Shown here: positions 7,461 through 15,241 of the stretch, piece after piece
How the letters are laid out: each line of letters starts with the position of its first letter
Numbering within the stretch: the stretch's first letter is position 1
Source of the DNA: Pseudomonadota bacterium
GTDB lineage: Bacteria > Myxococcota_A > Polyangia > Haliangiales > Haliangiaceae
Direction of reading: 5' to 3'
Length of the DNA stretch: 18,815 nt
Assembly (NCBI GenBank): GCA_023428295.1
Contig: JAEYYV010000287.1
Coordinates: 1-18,815, forward strand
The notes under the pieces: model-generated
Database searches by the model: none
What the model saw: the letters and a program-made list of their open reading frames with translations, nothing else
Told to the model about the DNA's origin: nothing
Translations under genes and position numbers: made by a program

Positions 7461-9484
7461 GAGCTCTCCGCGACGTACGAGCGCAGCTCGGCGAGCTCGC
7501 GCTCGAAGCCGCCGGAGAGTATCGGGAAGCGGCACCACGAGCGCGGATCGACGTTGCGATCGTCGAGATGGAACGACGGAGCGAGACGCTCGCGCTTCCA
7601 CTGATTACGGCACCACAGACGGAAGAAGCGCTCGATCCACGTCGCGAGCTGCACGAGGCTCACGTTCGCGTAGCGCGGTCGCAGCTCTTGCAGCACCTCG
7701 ACCGGCGTGTGCTTGTCGCGGATCGCGGAGTCCTCGACAGCCTCGAGGAAGTCGTACGGCATGAGGTCCGCTTCGTCGGTCTGCGCGTTCTGCCCCGCGA
7801 CCTGCGGCCGCAGCTCGGCGGTGGGCTGCTGCGCGTTGATGTAGTGCAGCGCTTCGACGCGCTCGAGGCCAACGGGCCCCTTCAGCTCCATCCACCGCAG
7901 CCACTCGCGCAAGTACGTCTTGTCGATGCCGCCGAGCGGTGCGATGCCACCGGACGTATCGCCGTCCATCGTCGCGTAGCCGACGGCAGCTTCGGAGCGA
8001 TTGGACGTGGTGACGAGCACCGCGTTCTTGAGGTTCGCGAGCATCCAGATCGACGGCGAACGAACGCGCGCTTGGATGTTCTGCAGCGCGATGTCGTCCC
8101 GGTCCCACGTGAGCTTGCGCCCGAGCGCTGTCTCGAGCGTCGCGATGTACTGCTTGTACTGCGCGTCGATCTCGAGGACGTGAAACTCGGCCCCGAGCGC
8201 TCTGGATACTTCCTCGGCCGCCTTGCGGGTCACACCGCCCGAGTTCTCCGTCGGCTGATACGCGCACGTGAGCAGCGCACCGACGGCAGCCGTCACGTCG
8301 CCTCCCGTCTCGATCACCTCGTGCAGCGTGCGGCACGTCGGTAGATGCTCGCGCACGCCGCCGGGTCCGAGCTCGGCGAACGCGAAGCGCGTCATCAGCG
8401 AGATGAGCGTGGCGCACGCAGCGCTATCCGCGCCGCCGGACATCGACACCACGTAGCCTTGCGCGCGGCTCTTGCGGAGATAGTCCCAGAGACCGAGCGA
8501 GACGCAGCGCGCGAACTCCTCCTCGCGCAGCGTGGCGTGGTCCTCCCACGACACCTTGGGCTCCGGCGGCATCTCGGGTGTTCTCTTTGGCCAGACGAAC
8601 GGGAACTCGACCACCTGGCCTTCTGCGTCGTGGCGCGGGCGATGCGAACCGCGACGCGCTTGCTCGCGACGATTGCCGTCGACATCGATCACCGCGGAGG
8701 TCAGCTCGACATCGTGAAACGAGAAGCGACGGCCGCGCGCGGACAGCTCGCCGCCGGATGCGATGAGGCCACCGCCGTCGTACACGATGCGTCCCGCCTC
8801 GTTGCCGAGCAGGTTCGCGTAGAGGTACGCGACGCCGAACGCGCGCGATCCTTCGACGACAAAGCGCTGCCGCACGGCGAACTTCCCGAACGCGAAGTGA
8901 CTCGCGGACGGATTGCACATGATGTCGGCGCCGCGAAGCGCGAGGTCCATGCCCGGTCGGTTCGCGACCCAGGCGTCCTCGCAGATCTCGAAGCCGATGC
9001 GGATGTCGCCGATGTCGAAGAGCAGGTCGCCGATCGGCCAGCGATGGATCGCGCCGTCAGGACCGGTGCGCTCGAGAACGTCCACCTCGCCCGCGGGCCA
9101 CGCTTTGAACCAGCGTGGCTCGTAGTGGATGCCGTCGCCCGCGAGGAACTGCTTCGCGACGAAGCCGACGATCTTGCCATTCGCGAGGAGCGCGGCCGCG
9201 TTGTACAGCGCCTTCTCGTGATAGACGGGCAAGCCGACCGCGACCACCATTCCCTCGGTGAGCAGCGCGAGCTGTTCGAGCTGCGAGAACGCGAGGTCCT
9301 GCAGGCCGTCCATGAAGAACGCGTCTTCACAGCCGTAGCCCGTGATCGCGAGCTCGGGGAGACAGAGGATCGAGACACCGTCCGCGCGCGCTTGTTCGAT
9401 CGCTTGCGTCAGGTGCGCGAGGTTCTCGTCCCACGCGAACGGGGTCTGGTTGAGACACGCGACTGCGACCTTGATGAGCCTCAT
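7457..9484 (-). CDS. nadE: Glutamine-dependent NAD synthetase NadE
   Basis: A 675-residue two-domain enzyme that amidates nicotinate adenine dinucleotide to NAD, using ATP and ammonia released from glutamine. The N-terminal nitrilase-type glutaminase (about 1-300) has the triad Glu44 (LPELAITGYG), Lys111 (VAKQFL) and Cys168 (FEICEDAW). The C-terminal synthetase carries the pyrophosphatase loop SGGADS (349-354) and later LVTTSNRSEAAVGYATMDGD and LGGIDKTYLREWLRW. The length matches the long bacterial and eukaryotic-type NadE rather than the roughly 275-residue ammonia-dependent form. ATG at 9484 is supported by AGGTGG six bases upstream, which overlaps the prs stop codon. It lies 10 bases after the prs-like gene and overlaps nrtR by 4 bases, so all are probably one transcript. 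This is the last step of the pathway started by PncA and PncB. Confidence 0.96.
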   Translation of the reverse strand: MRLIKVAVACLNQTPFAWDENLAHLTQAIEQARADGVSILCLPELAITGYGCEDAFFMDGLQDLAFSQLEQLALLTEGMVVAVGLPVYHEKALYNAAALLANGKIVGFVAKQFLAGDGIHYEPRWFKAWPAGEVDVLERTGPDGAIHRWPIGDLLFDIGDIRIGFEICEDAWVANRPGMDLALRGADIMCNPSASHFAFGKFAVRQRFVVEGSRAFGVAYLYANLLGNEAGRIVYDGGGLIASGGELSARGRRFSFHDVELTSAVIDVDGNRREQARRGSHRPRHDAEGQVVEFPFVWPKRTPEMPPEPKVSWEDHATLREEEFARCVSLGLWDYLRKSRAQGYVVSMSGGADSAACATLISLMTRFAFAELGPGGVREHLPTCRTLHEVIETGGDVTAAVGALLTCAYQPTENSGGVTRKAAEEVSRALGAEFHVLEIDAQYKQYIATLETALGRKLTWDRDDIALQNIQARVRSPSIWMLANLKNAVLVTTSNRSEAAVGYATMDGDTSGGIAPLGGIDKTYLREWLRWMELKGPVGLERVEALHYINAQQPTAELRPQVAGQNAQTDEADLMPYDFLEAVEDSAIRDKHTPVEVLQELRPRYANVSLVQLATWIERFFRLWCRNQWKRERLAPSFHLDDRNVDPRSWCRFPILSGGFERELAELRSYVAESS

Positions 9485-9494
9485 AGGATGCCAC

Positions 9495-10415
9495 CTACTG
9501 GTTGGAGATCAGATGCTCTGCGAGGAGCGCGGCGGTGCTCGTGACCTGAAGGAAGTTGTTGGCGAGTGCAACGGCGCGCGGGTGACTGTCGGTGGTCACG
9601 ATGCGTCCGAGTAGACCACTCGCCTCGATCTTGGCGAGCGAATCGCCGGGGAACAGGCCGTGCGTCGAGATCGCGTCGATCTGTGTGGCACCCGCGTCGC
9701 GATACGCGGCCGCGGCGCCGAGGAGCGAACCGCCGGTGCGGATCATGTCGTCGTAGATCACGACGTGCTTGCCGGCGACCTGGGCCGACACGCCGGTGAC
9801 GTTGGTGGAGGTTCCGCTCACGCGTCGCTTGTAGACGAACGCGGCCTCCACGCCGATGTCGTTCGCGAGCGACTCGACCCACTTCGCGCGGCCCGCGTCG
9901 GTGCATGCGAGCACGAAGTCCTTGCCCGCGAGCCGATGCGCCGCGTCGATCACGAGCGGCTTGCCATAGACGTGAATCGGACGGATGCCGCCCTCGAAGT
10001 AGTACGCGATGGAGGCGACGTGCAGGTCGAGCATGAACACCTGCGTGCCGCGCGATGCCATGGGGATCGACGACAACAAGCGCGCGCGCGTCTTTGCCGT
10101 CACGATCTCGCCGGGGCGCACGGCGCGCTCCATCGTGGAGTAGCCGTAGAACGGGATCACCATGCGCAGCCGCTCGGCGCCGCCGGTGACGAGGCCGCAC
10201 GCGAGGTCGTACAGCTCGAGCGTCGAGGTGTCGTCGACGGTGCCGCCGATCAGCACGACGTCGCGATCCGCGGGGTCGCTATCGATGCGGAGGTAGTGCT
10301 CGCCGTCGGGGAACGTCTCGCGCGTGCACGCGCCGAGCTCCCAGCCGCGATCCTTTGCGATCGCCTTGCCCAAGTACGAGTACGCCTGCGTGGCGTAGAC
10401 GAGCGGCGTAGTCAC
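9495..10415 (-). CDS. prs: Ribose-phosphate pyrophosphokinase (PRPP synthetase) paralogue
   Basis: A 306-residue Prs-family protein that would make PRPP from ribose 5-phosphate and ATP. The PRPP-binding loop VIYDDMIRTGGS (219-230) is intact, as are catalytic His131 (LDLHVASI), the flexible-loop Lys196-Arg-Arg (VYKRRVSG) and the FPDGEHYLRI segment near residue 35. It differs from housekeeping Prs: the ATP-contacting YARQD motif is replaced by YGYSTMERAVRPGEIVTAK (90-108), although the ITAK-like end is kept. This marks a distinct subfamily that may be dedicated to supplying PncB in the same operon. The GTG start at 10415 overlaps the pncB stop by 4 bases, and a perfect AAGGAGGT lies 5 bases upstream. 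Enzyme activity is likely; different nucleotide use or loss of allosteric ADP control is possible. Confidence 0.87.
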   Translation of the reverse strand: MTTPLVYATQAYSYLGKAIAKDRGWELGACTRETFPDGEHYLRIDSDPADRDVVLIGGTVDDTSTLELYDLACGLVTGGAERLRMVIPFYGYSTMERAVRPGEIVTAKTRARLLSSIPMASRGTQVFMLDLHVASIAYYFEGGIRPIHVYGKPLVIDAAHRLAGKDFVLACTDAGRAKWVESLANDIGVEAAFVYKRRVSGTSTNVTGVSAQVAGKHVVIYDDMIRTGGSLLGAAAAYRDAGATQIDAISTHGLFPGDSLAKIEASGLLGRIVTTDSHPRAVALANNFLQVTSTAALLAEHLISNQ

Positions 10416-11899
10416 GCGCGACCTCCTTGCTCGCGTGCGCGTGCGACGAGCTCCTGCTTGCGCGCGTGAACGTGTGGATCGAGTCCCACGGGAAACGGCT
10501 GCGGGTTCAAGAAGCGACGCGTGCGAACGCTGAGCTGCGAGAGCTCGCGCGCTGCACGCTCGCGCGCTGCCTCGAGCGTACCGCCGCCGACGAGCTCGCC
10601 CTTGTCCATGCCGGTCACGAGCAGGTCCTCGCTCGCATCGTACGCAGGCGACCACGGCAGCTTCGTCGGATCTTCGATGTCGTGCAGCGTCGGCGCGGAC
10701 AGCCCGTGCTCGCTGTCATAGATGATGTCCCCGACGAGCTCGTTACCGTGGCGCAAGCGCCGCACCTGGAGCACGCCGGGATTGGAGATCTTGATCGGCT
10801 GCTCGCTGAGCTTGATCGATTCGTGCCACGCGCCGTTCGCATCGCGACACGCGCCGAGCTTGTACACGCCGCCGAGCGCCGGTTGATCGAACGCGGTCAC
10901 GAGCCGCGTGCCCACGCCGAACGTGTCGATCTTTGCGCCCTGCTCGTACAGCGACGAGATCAAGACCTCGTCGAGATCGTTGGACGCGACGATGCGCGCG
11001 TTTGGAAAGCCCGCGGCGTCGAGCATGCGGCGCGCCTCGGCCGACAGATACGCGAGGTCACCGGAGTCGAGGCGAATGCCCGCCAGCTCGTAGCCCTTCT
11101 CCCGCAGCTCGCGCCCGACGGTGATCGCGTTCTCGACGCCGTGAAGCGTGTCGTACGTGTCGACGAGGAACGTGCTGTTGCCGGGCATCGCATCCGCGTA
11201 CGCGCGGAACGCGGCCAGCTCGTCGCCATGAAACATTACCCACGAGTGCGCGTGCGTCCCCTTCACCGGGATCCCGAACACCTTGCCCGCGAGCACGTTG
11301 CTCGTCGCCGCGACACCGCCGATGTACGCCGCGCGCGACGCGCTGATACCGCCATCGATCCCTTGCGCGCGCCGCAAGCCGAACTCGAGCACGGGCGCTC
11401 CTCTCGCCGCTTGCACCACGCGCGCGGCCTTGGTCGCGATCAGCGTCTGGAAGTTCACGATGTCGAGCAGCGCGGTCTCGACGAGCTGCGCCTGGAGGAT
11501 CGGCCCCTTCACGCGAAGGATCGGCTCGTGTGGAAACACGAGGCTGCCCTCGGGAACGCAGTCCACGGTGCACGAGAACCGCATGTCGCGCAGGTACGCC
11601 AGAAACTCGTCCGCGAACATCTGGTCGCCGCGCATGTCGACGATGGTCTTCAGATACGCGACATCCTCGTCGGTGACCTCGAAGCGATTCAGAAACGCGA
11701 GCGCCGGCGCGATGCCCGCCGCGATCGCGAAGCCACCACCAAACGGCGGGCGCCGATAGGTCAGGTGAAACACCGCCTCGCGCTCGCAAACGCCGGCCTT
11801 CCAATAGCCCGCTGCCATCGTCAGCTGGTACAAGTCGGTGAGTAGCGACAGGGAGGAGCCATAGATGTCCAACCCGTCACATCGGCTCGTGCGCTCCAT
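10412..11899 (-). CDS. pncB: Nicotinate phosphoribosyltransferase PncB
   Basis: A 495-residue enzyme that converts nicotinate, PRPP and ATP to nicotinate mononucleotide, the committing step of Preiss-Handler NAD synthesis. The N-terminus has the family signature LLTDLYQLTMAAGYWKAG (about 19-36). Further landmarks are FQTLIATKAARV, GTHAHSWVMF (from 214, containing the conserved histidines 216 and 218), RLDSGDL (276-282) and ASNDLDE. The length fits the long NAPRT family shared with Gram-positive bacteria and animals rather than the roughly 400-residue E. coli type. ATG at 11899 is chosen over the upstream GTG at 11917 because GGAGG (11904-11908) sits 4 bases before it. It is the first gene of the NAD operon and starts 24 bases from the candidate NrtR operator. 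It receives nicotinate from PncA and PRPP from the next gene. Confidence 0.95.
   Translation of the reverse strand: MERTSRCDGLDIYGSSLSLLTDLYQLTMAAGYWKAGVCEREAVFHLTYRRPPFGGGFAIAAGIAPALAFLNRFEVTDEDVAYLKTIVDMRGDQMFADEFLAYLRDMRFSCTVDCVPEGSLVFPHEPILRVKGPILQAQLVETALLDIVNFQTLIATKAARVVQAARGAPVLEFGLRRAQGIDGGISASRAAYIGGVAATSNVLAGKVFGIPVKGTHAHSWVMFHGDELAAFRAYADAMPGNSTFLVDTYDTLHGVENAITVGRELREKGYELAGIRLDSGDLAYLSAEARRMLDAAGFPNARIVASNDLDEVLISSLYEQGAKIDTFGVGTRLVTAFDQPALGGVYKLGACRDANGAWHESIKLSEQPIKISNPGVLQVRRLRHGNELVGDIIYDSEHGLSAPTLHDIEDPTKLPWSPAYDASEDLLVTGMDKGELVGGGTLEAARERAARELSQLSVRTRRFLNPQPFPVGLDPHVHARKQELVARAREQGGRA
10421..10428 (-). promoter_or_regulatory. Perfect ribosome binding site for the prs-like gene
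   Basis: On the minus strand this reads AAGGAGGT, fully complementary to the 16S anti-Shine-Dalgarno core, 5 bases before the GTG at 10415. It lies inside the last pncB codons and decides the start of the prs-like gene. It is the strongest ribosome site seen in the window, hinting that PRPP synthetase is made at a high level. Confidence 0.75.
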
Positions 11900-11923
11900 C
11901 TGCCCTCCGAGAGTCACGTTTAG

Positions 11924-11940
11924 AGTGTACTTTGTACACT
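11924..11940. promoter_or_regulatory. Candidate NrtR operator: perfect palindrome in the divergent gap
   Basis: AGTGTAC-TTT-GTACACT is a perfect inverted repeat with 7-base arms and a 3-base spacer, in an AT-rich patch between the pncB (11899) and pfkB (11951) starts. GTxTAC half-sites in a palindrome resemble known NrtR boxes as I recall them, and nrtR is the last gene of the pncB operon. The partial outer matches TTTAG and CTAAG strengthen it. I found no second intact copy in the window. Bound here, a repressor would cover the likely -10 region of the leftward promoter and lie 10 bases before the pfkB start codon. Confidence 0.8.
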
Positions 11941-11957
11941 AAGACAGGCGATGTCAA
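11931..11957 (-). promoter_or_regulatory. Candidate sigma-70-type promoter of the NAD operon
   Basis: On the minus strand a perfect TTGACA -35 element lies at 11957-11952, within the first codons of pfkB. A -10-like TACAAA lies at 11936-11931 with a 15-base spacer; CAAAGT at 17 bases is a weaker alternative. Transcription would start near 11925, leaving a leader of about 25 bases with the GGAGG ribosome site of pncB. The -10 region is inside the candidate NrtR operator, which would give simple repression. Confidence 0.45.
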
Positions 11958-12859
11958 CCAGCGATGAAGCCGTCGTGGTGTGGGGGGAGCTCCTCTGGGA
12001 CCGCTTCCCCGACGGCGCACGGCTCGGTGGCGCGCCGGCAAACGTCGCGTTTCACCTCGGTCAAGCCGGCGGCTGGGCGCGGCTCGTCACGCGCGTCGGC
12101 GATGACGATGATGGCCGCCGCGCGATCGAGGACATCTCCACGTTCGTCGATCCGTCGCTGATCCAGATCGATCCCGAACGCGCGACCGGCGAAGTCACGG
12201 TTGCCGTCATCGGCGGCGAGCCGCGCTACACCCTCCAGCCCGGCCGCGCATGGGAGCGCATCGCGTGCACACCGGCCACCGCGACCGCGATCGCCGAAGC
12301 GGGCGTCCTCGTCTACGGCACGCTCTCGCAGCGCACGTCCGAAGGTCTCGCGGCATGGGAAGCGGCGATTGTTGCCGCGGGGCCCGGCTGCATGAAGGTC
12401 TGCGACGTGAACCTGCGCCGCCGCGCCGATGGCGCGATGATCGAGAACCCGCACGTCGTGGAGCGCGCGCTCGCGGCCGCGGACGTGATCAAGGTGAACG
12501 ACAAAGAGCTCGCGACGCTCGCCAAGACCTTCGGCTGGGCAGATCCGATCGCGACGCTGCTCTCGGGTCCCGCACGGCGCCGCGTGCTCGCTGTCACGCA
12601 CGGCGCGCACGGCTCGACGCTCTACGGTGACGGTGCGCCGATCGACATCGCGGGCGTGCAATCACGTCCGGGCGGTGACAATGTCGGCTGCGGCGATGCG
12701 TACGTCGCGCTCTTGGTGCTCGGCATGACGATGGGCTTCGATCTCCAGACCTCGGGACGCGTGGCGTCGCGATGGGCGGCTGCCGTCGCGAGCGTGCGCG
12801 GCGCGACGCCGATCTTCGAGGACGACGAGATCGCAGCGATGATGGAGACAGACGCGTGA
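11951..12859 (+). CDS. PfkB-family carbohydrate kinase (fructokinase/ribokinase-like)
   Basis: A 302-residue kinase of the PfkB fold. The N-terminal substrate region WGELLWDRFPDGARLGGAPA, followed by NVAFHL, resembles fructokinases. The C-terminal ATP and anion-hole motif is GGDNVGCGDAYVALL (241-255), with catalytic base Asp249. The family consensus there is DTxGAGD; here Thr is replaced by Asn244 and Ala by Cys247. VNDKELATL and VTHGAHGSTLY are further family marks. It would phosphorylate a sugar or nucleoside with ATP; the substrate cannot be read from the motifs. Only 51 bases separate its ATG from the pncB ATG, with the candidate NrtR operator between, so coregulation with NAD synthesis is likely. 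Making ribose 5-phosphate for the Prs paralogue or phosphorylating a nicotinamide/nicotinate riboside are hypotheses. Its ribosome site is weak (AGGC). It overlaps the next gene by 4 bases (GTGA). Confidence 0.86.
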   Translation: MSTSDEAVVVWGELLWDRFPDGARLGGAPANVAFHLGQAGGWARLVTRVGDDDDGRRAIEDISTFVDPSLIQIDPERATGEVTVAVIGGEPRYTLQPGRAWERIACTPATATAIAEAGVLVYGTLSQRTSEGLAAWEAAIVAAGPGCMKVCDVNLRRRADGAMIENPHVVERALAAADVIKVNDKELATLAKTFGWADPIATLLSGPARRRVLAVTHGAHGSTLYGDGAPIDIAGVQSRPGGDNVGCGDAYVALLVLGMTMGFDLQTSGRVASRWAAAVASVRGATPIFEDDEIAAMMETDA

Positions 12860-15231
12860 GCGACGACGCGCGAGCCGCCTCGGAGCCGACGCAGACGACC
12901 GAGCCGCCCGACGCATTCGACAAGGCGCTCGCGTGGCTCACGGTCAAGGGCGCGTTGCCCACGCTCGGGCTGCTGACGCTCGTCGTCGCGATCATGTACG
13001 CGGGCGTGTTTCGCGGCGAGCTCGCGGGAGACGACCTCACGTTCCACTTCGCCGAGAGCCGGCGCATCGCGGACTGCATCGCTGCGGGCGATTGGGACTT
13101 CTGGAATCCCTCGGCGAACGGTGGCTTCGCGAGCGGGTACTACTACCAGGTCGTCCCGCAGCTCGCGTCGGCGATACCGACCGCGGTGTTCGGTCACCAC
13201 CTGTTCTGGTTCCAGCTCTCGATCTTCTTGCCACTCGTGCTCGCGCCCGCGTGCGCGTACAGAGGCATGCGCCTCCTCGGCGCCGTGCCGTGGCAAGCCG
13301 TCGCTGGCGCGTTCGCGATCGCGTTCACGATCGGCGCGTCGCGCTGGGGCTTCTCCGCCGACGGCACGTTCAGCGTCGGCTTGTACACGCAGACCTGGGC
13401 GTTCGCCGCCTTCCCGCTCGCGTACGGCTACGCGGTGCGCTGGTCGCTCGAGGGCAAAGGGCTGCACTGGGCGGTCGCGTGGAGCGCGTTCGTCGGCTTG
13501 TGTCACCCGTTCGCGGTGATCGGGCTCGGCTTCGCGTTGCTCGTTGGATTCATCGGCCAGGTCATCGCGCACGCCGGTGCGATCGCGATCTCGCAGAGCA
13601 CCACGCGCGCCCAGCGTCCCGCGCCGCGCGCGCTGCTCGTCGAGCTCGTGCGCCACGCGGTGTTCGCGGTGCTGCTCACGATCTCGCTGTTGCCGATCCT
13701 CGTGCCGCTGGTCGTCGACTACGCGGGCTTCGGCGGGTTTCCGCATCGCGTGAACGACGAGGTGGGCCCCGGCTTCAAGGAGCTCGGCACGTGGATCATC
13801 AACGGCCAGCTGTTCGACGTGGGGCGACCGATGGTGATCACGACGCTCGTCCCCGTCGTTGTCCTCTTCGGCCGCAGCAAGTTCCACGGGTGGTTGTGGG
13901 TACCGGCACTCGTGTTCGCGCTGCTCCTCGGCTTGGGCCCGCACCTGGGCAAGACCGGCGACGATCTGTTGCCCGCCGTGCGCTTCTTGGGTGCGCTGCA
14001 GATCATGGTCGCGCTCGGCGTCGCTGGTGGCACGTACGTGATCCTCGAGTGGCTGTGGAACGTGGAGGAAGGATCGCGCCGAGCACGCTACGTCCGGTAC
14101 GGCTTCCTCGTCGCGCTCGTCGTCCTCGTCGCCGGCATGATGATCGCGATCGCACGCGGCAGCGCGGACAACATCGTGTTCACGATCGCGACGCGCATCT
14201 CGTTCGGCAACATCGATTCGGTGTGGCTCGCACGCATCGTGTGCATGGTGCCGATCGCAGCGGTGCTGATCCTCGTGCCGGCGGCGGACCGCGGCCTCAC
14301 GACGCGCTATGGAGCTCGCACGGCGATCTGCTCGCTCGTCGCGGTCGCGCTGGTGTCGATGACGGTGCCCACGGCAAAGCGGCAGTCGCTGCGCGTGCGC
14401 ACCCTCGCCGAGCAACAGGGCAAGTACCGCCCCGACATGATGAAGATCATGCAGTTCATCCGCACGCAGCCCGACGGTCGCAAGCAAGTCGGACCCGGCG
14501 CGGAGAACCACTGGTGGAACCTGCTCAGCTACGTCTACGAGCGAATCCCTTCGCTGCTCATGATGGGCGGCGGCGGACTCCAAGCGAGCCCCAACTACGA
14601 CTTCGTGTGGAGCGTGCGCGACTTCGCGAAGCTCGCGTGGGTCTACGACACGCCGTACATCGTGTTCGAGACGGAGAAAGGTGCGTCGTCAGTTCCCGTC
14701 GGCGAGAACATCTTCGCGTCGGGCAAGTACACCGTGCGCCGCCTGAGGAGCGACGGTCTCGTCTCGCCGATCCAGATCACGGGCGTGCTTCCCGCCACAA
14801 AGAAGGAATCACGCGCGGCGGGAATCGCGTGGCTGCGCAGCGATCTGCCGACGAAGAATCGCCACCTCGTCTACAGCGGATGGGGCGGCAAGACCGACGA
14901 GCCGAGAGCCACGGTGAAGCGCTCGTGGCGCCAGGATTCGCCGGGCGATGAAGCCGATATCGTCGCGGAGATCGACGTGACGGCACCCACCACGTTCGTC
15001 GTACGCGAGAGCTGGCATCCGCGATGGCACGCGTATGTCGACGGCAAGCCTGCCGCCGTGCGGCGCGTGACGCCCGACTTCCCCGCCGTCGATGTCCCCG
15101 CCGGCGCCACGCTGTTGCAGCTGCGCTTCGAGCGACCGTGGTGGGCGCAGCTCGTGTGGCTCGCGTGGCCGGGCGCCGTGCTCGCGGCGTGGCTCGTCAT
15201 GCGGCTGCTCGCGCGCACGCGCCTCGCGTGA
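12856..15231 (+). CDS. Large GT-C/YfhO-like (PTPS-related) integral membrane protein
   Basis: A 791-residue protein with a short cytoplasmic start, about a dozen hydrophobic helices up to about residue 520, an extracytoplasmic domain of some 230 residues, and a last helix near 765-785. After helix 1 comes FRGELAGDDLTFHFAESRRI, whose Asp59-Asp60 pair sits where GT-C glycosyltransferases hold their catalytic acid. WDFWNPSANGGFASGYYYQ next resembles the PTPS-related and YfhO membrane families. The C-terminal VVRESWHPRWHAYVDGKPAAV, with a beta-sandwich pattern after it, is like the YfhO tail. Likely role: transfer of a lipid-linked sugar to an envelope polymer or protein, but donor and acceptor are unknown. 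GTG at 12856 overlaps the pfkB stop, with GGAG 8 bases upstream; starts further upstream would run inside pfkB. Confidence 0.75.
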   Translation: MSDDARAASEPTQTTEPPDAFDKALAWLTVKGALPTLGLLTLVVAIMYAGVFRGELAGDDLTFHFAESRRIADCIAAGDWDFWNPSANGGFASGYYYQVVPQLASAIPTAVFGHHLFWFQLSIFLPLVLAPACAYRGMRLLGAVPWQAVAGAFAIAFTIGASRWGFSADGTFSVGLYTQTWAFAAFPLAYGYAVRWSLEGKGLHWAVAWSAFVGLCHPFAVIGLGFALLVGFIGQVIAHAGAIAISQSTTRAQRPAPRALLVELVRHAVFAVLLTISLLPILVPLVVDYAGFGGFPHRVNDEVGPGFKELGTWIINGQLFDVGRPMVITTLVPVVVLFGRSKFHGWLWVPALVFALLLGLGPHLGKTGDDLLPAVRFLGALQIMVALGVAGGTYVILEWLWNVEEGSRRARYVRYGFLVALVVLVAGMMIAIARGSADNIVFTIATRISFGNIDSVWLARIVCMVPIAAVLILVPAADRGLTTRYGARTAICSLVAVALVSMTVPTAKRQSLRVRTLAEQQGKYRPDMMKIMQFIRTQPDGRKQVGPGAENHWWNLLSYVYERIPSLLMMGGGGLQASPNYDFVWSVRDFAKLAWVYDTPYIVFETEKGASSVPVGENIFASGKYTVRRLRSDGLVSPIQITGVLPATKKESRAAGIAWLRSDLPTKNRHLVYSGWGGKTDEPRATVKRSWRQDSPGDEADIVAEIDVTAPTTFVVRESWHPRWHAYVDGKPAAVRRVTPDFPAVDVPAGATLLQLRFERPWWAQLVWLAWPGAVLAAWLVMRLLARTRLA

Positions 15232-15241
15232 GCCGACGAGG

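Noticed and set aside
7461..7601. An upstream extension of nrtR to 7601
   Set aside because: It would lie entirely inside nadE in another frame. The GTG at 7460 has a ribosome site and matches the family N-terminus.
10427..11845. 472-codon open frame on the plus strand opposite pncB, with similar long frames at 8345-9544 (+) and 14-898 (-)
   Set aside because: They are antisense shadows of genes with intact catalytic motifs, the proteins are Arg/Ala-rich without recognisable domains, and long spurious frames are common at this G+C.
12622..14583. 653-codon open frame on the minus strand opposite the kinase and membrane-protein genes
   Set aside because: Its composition is low-complexity Arg/Glu/Asp/His-rich, as expected from the complement of GC-rich coding DNA, and it matches no family. 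The plus-strand genes have clear domains.
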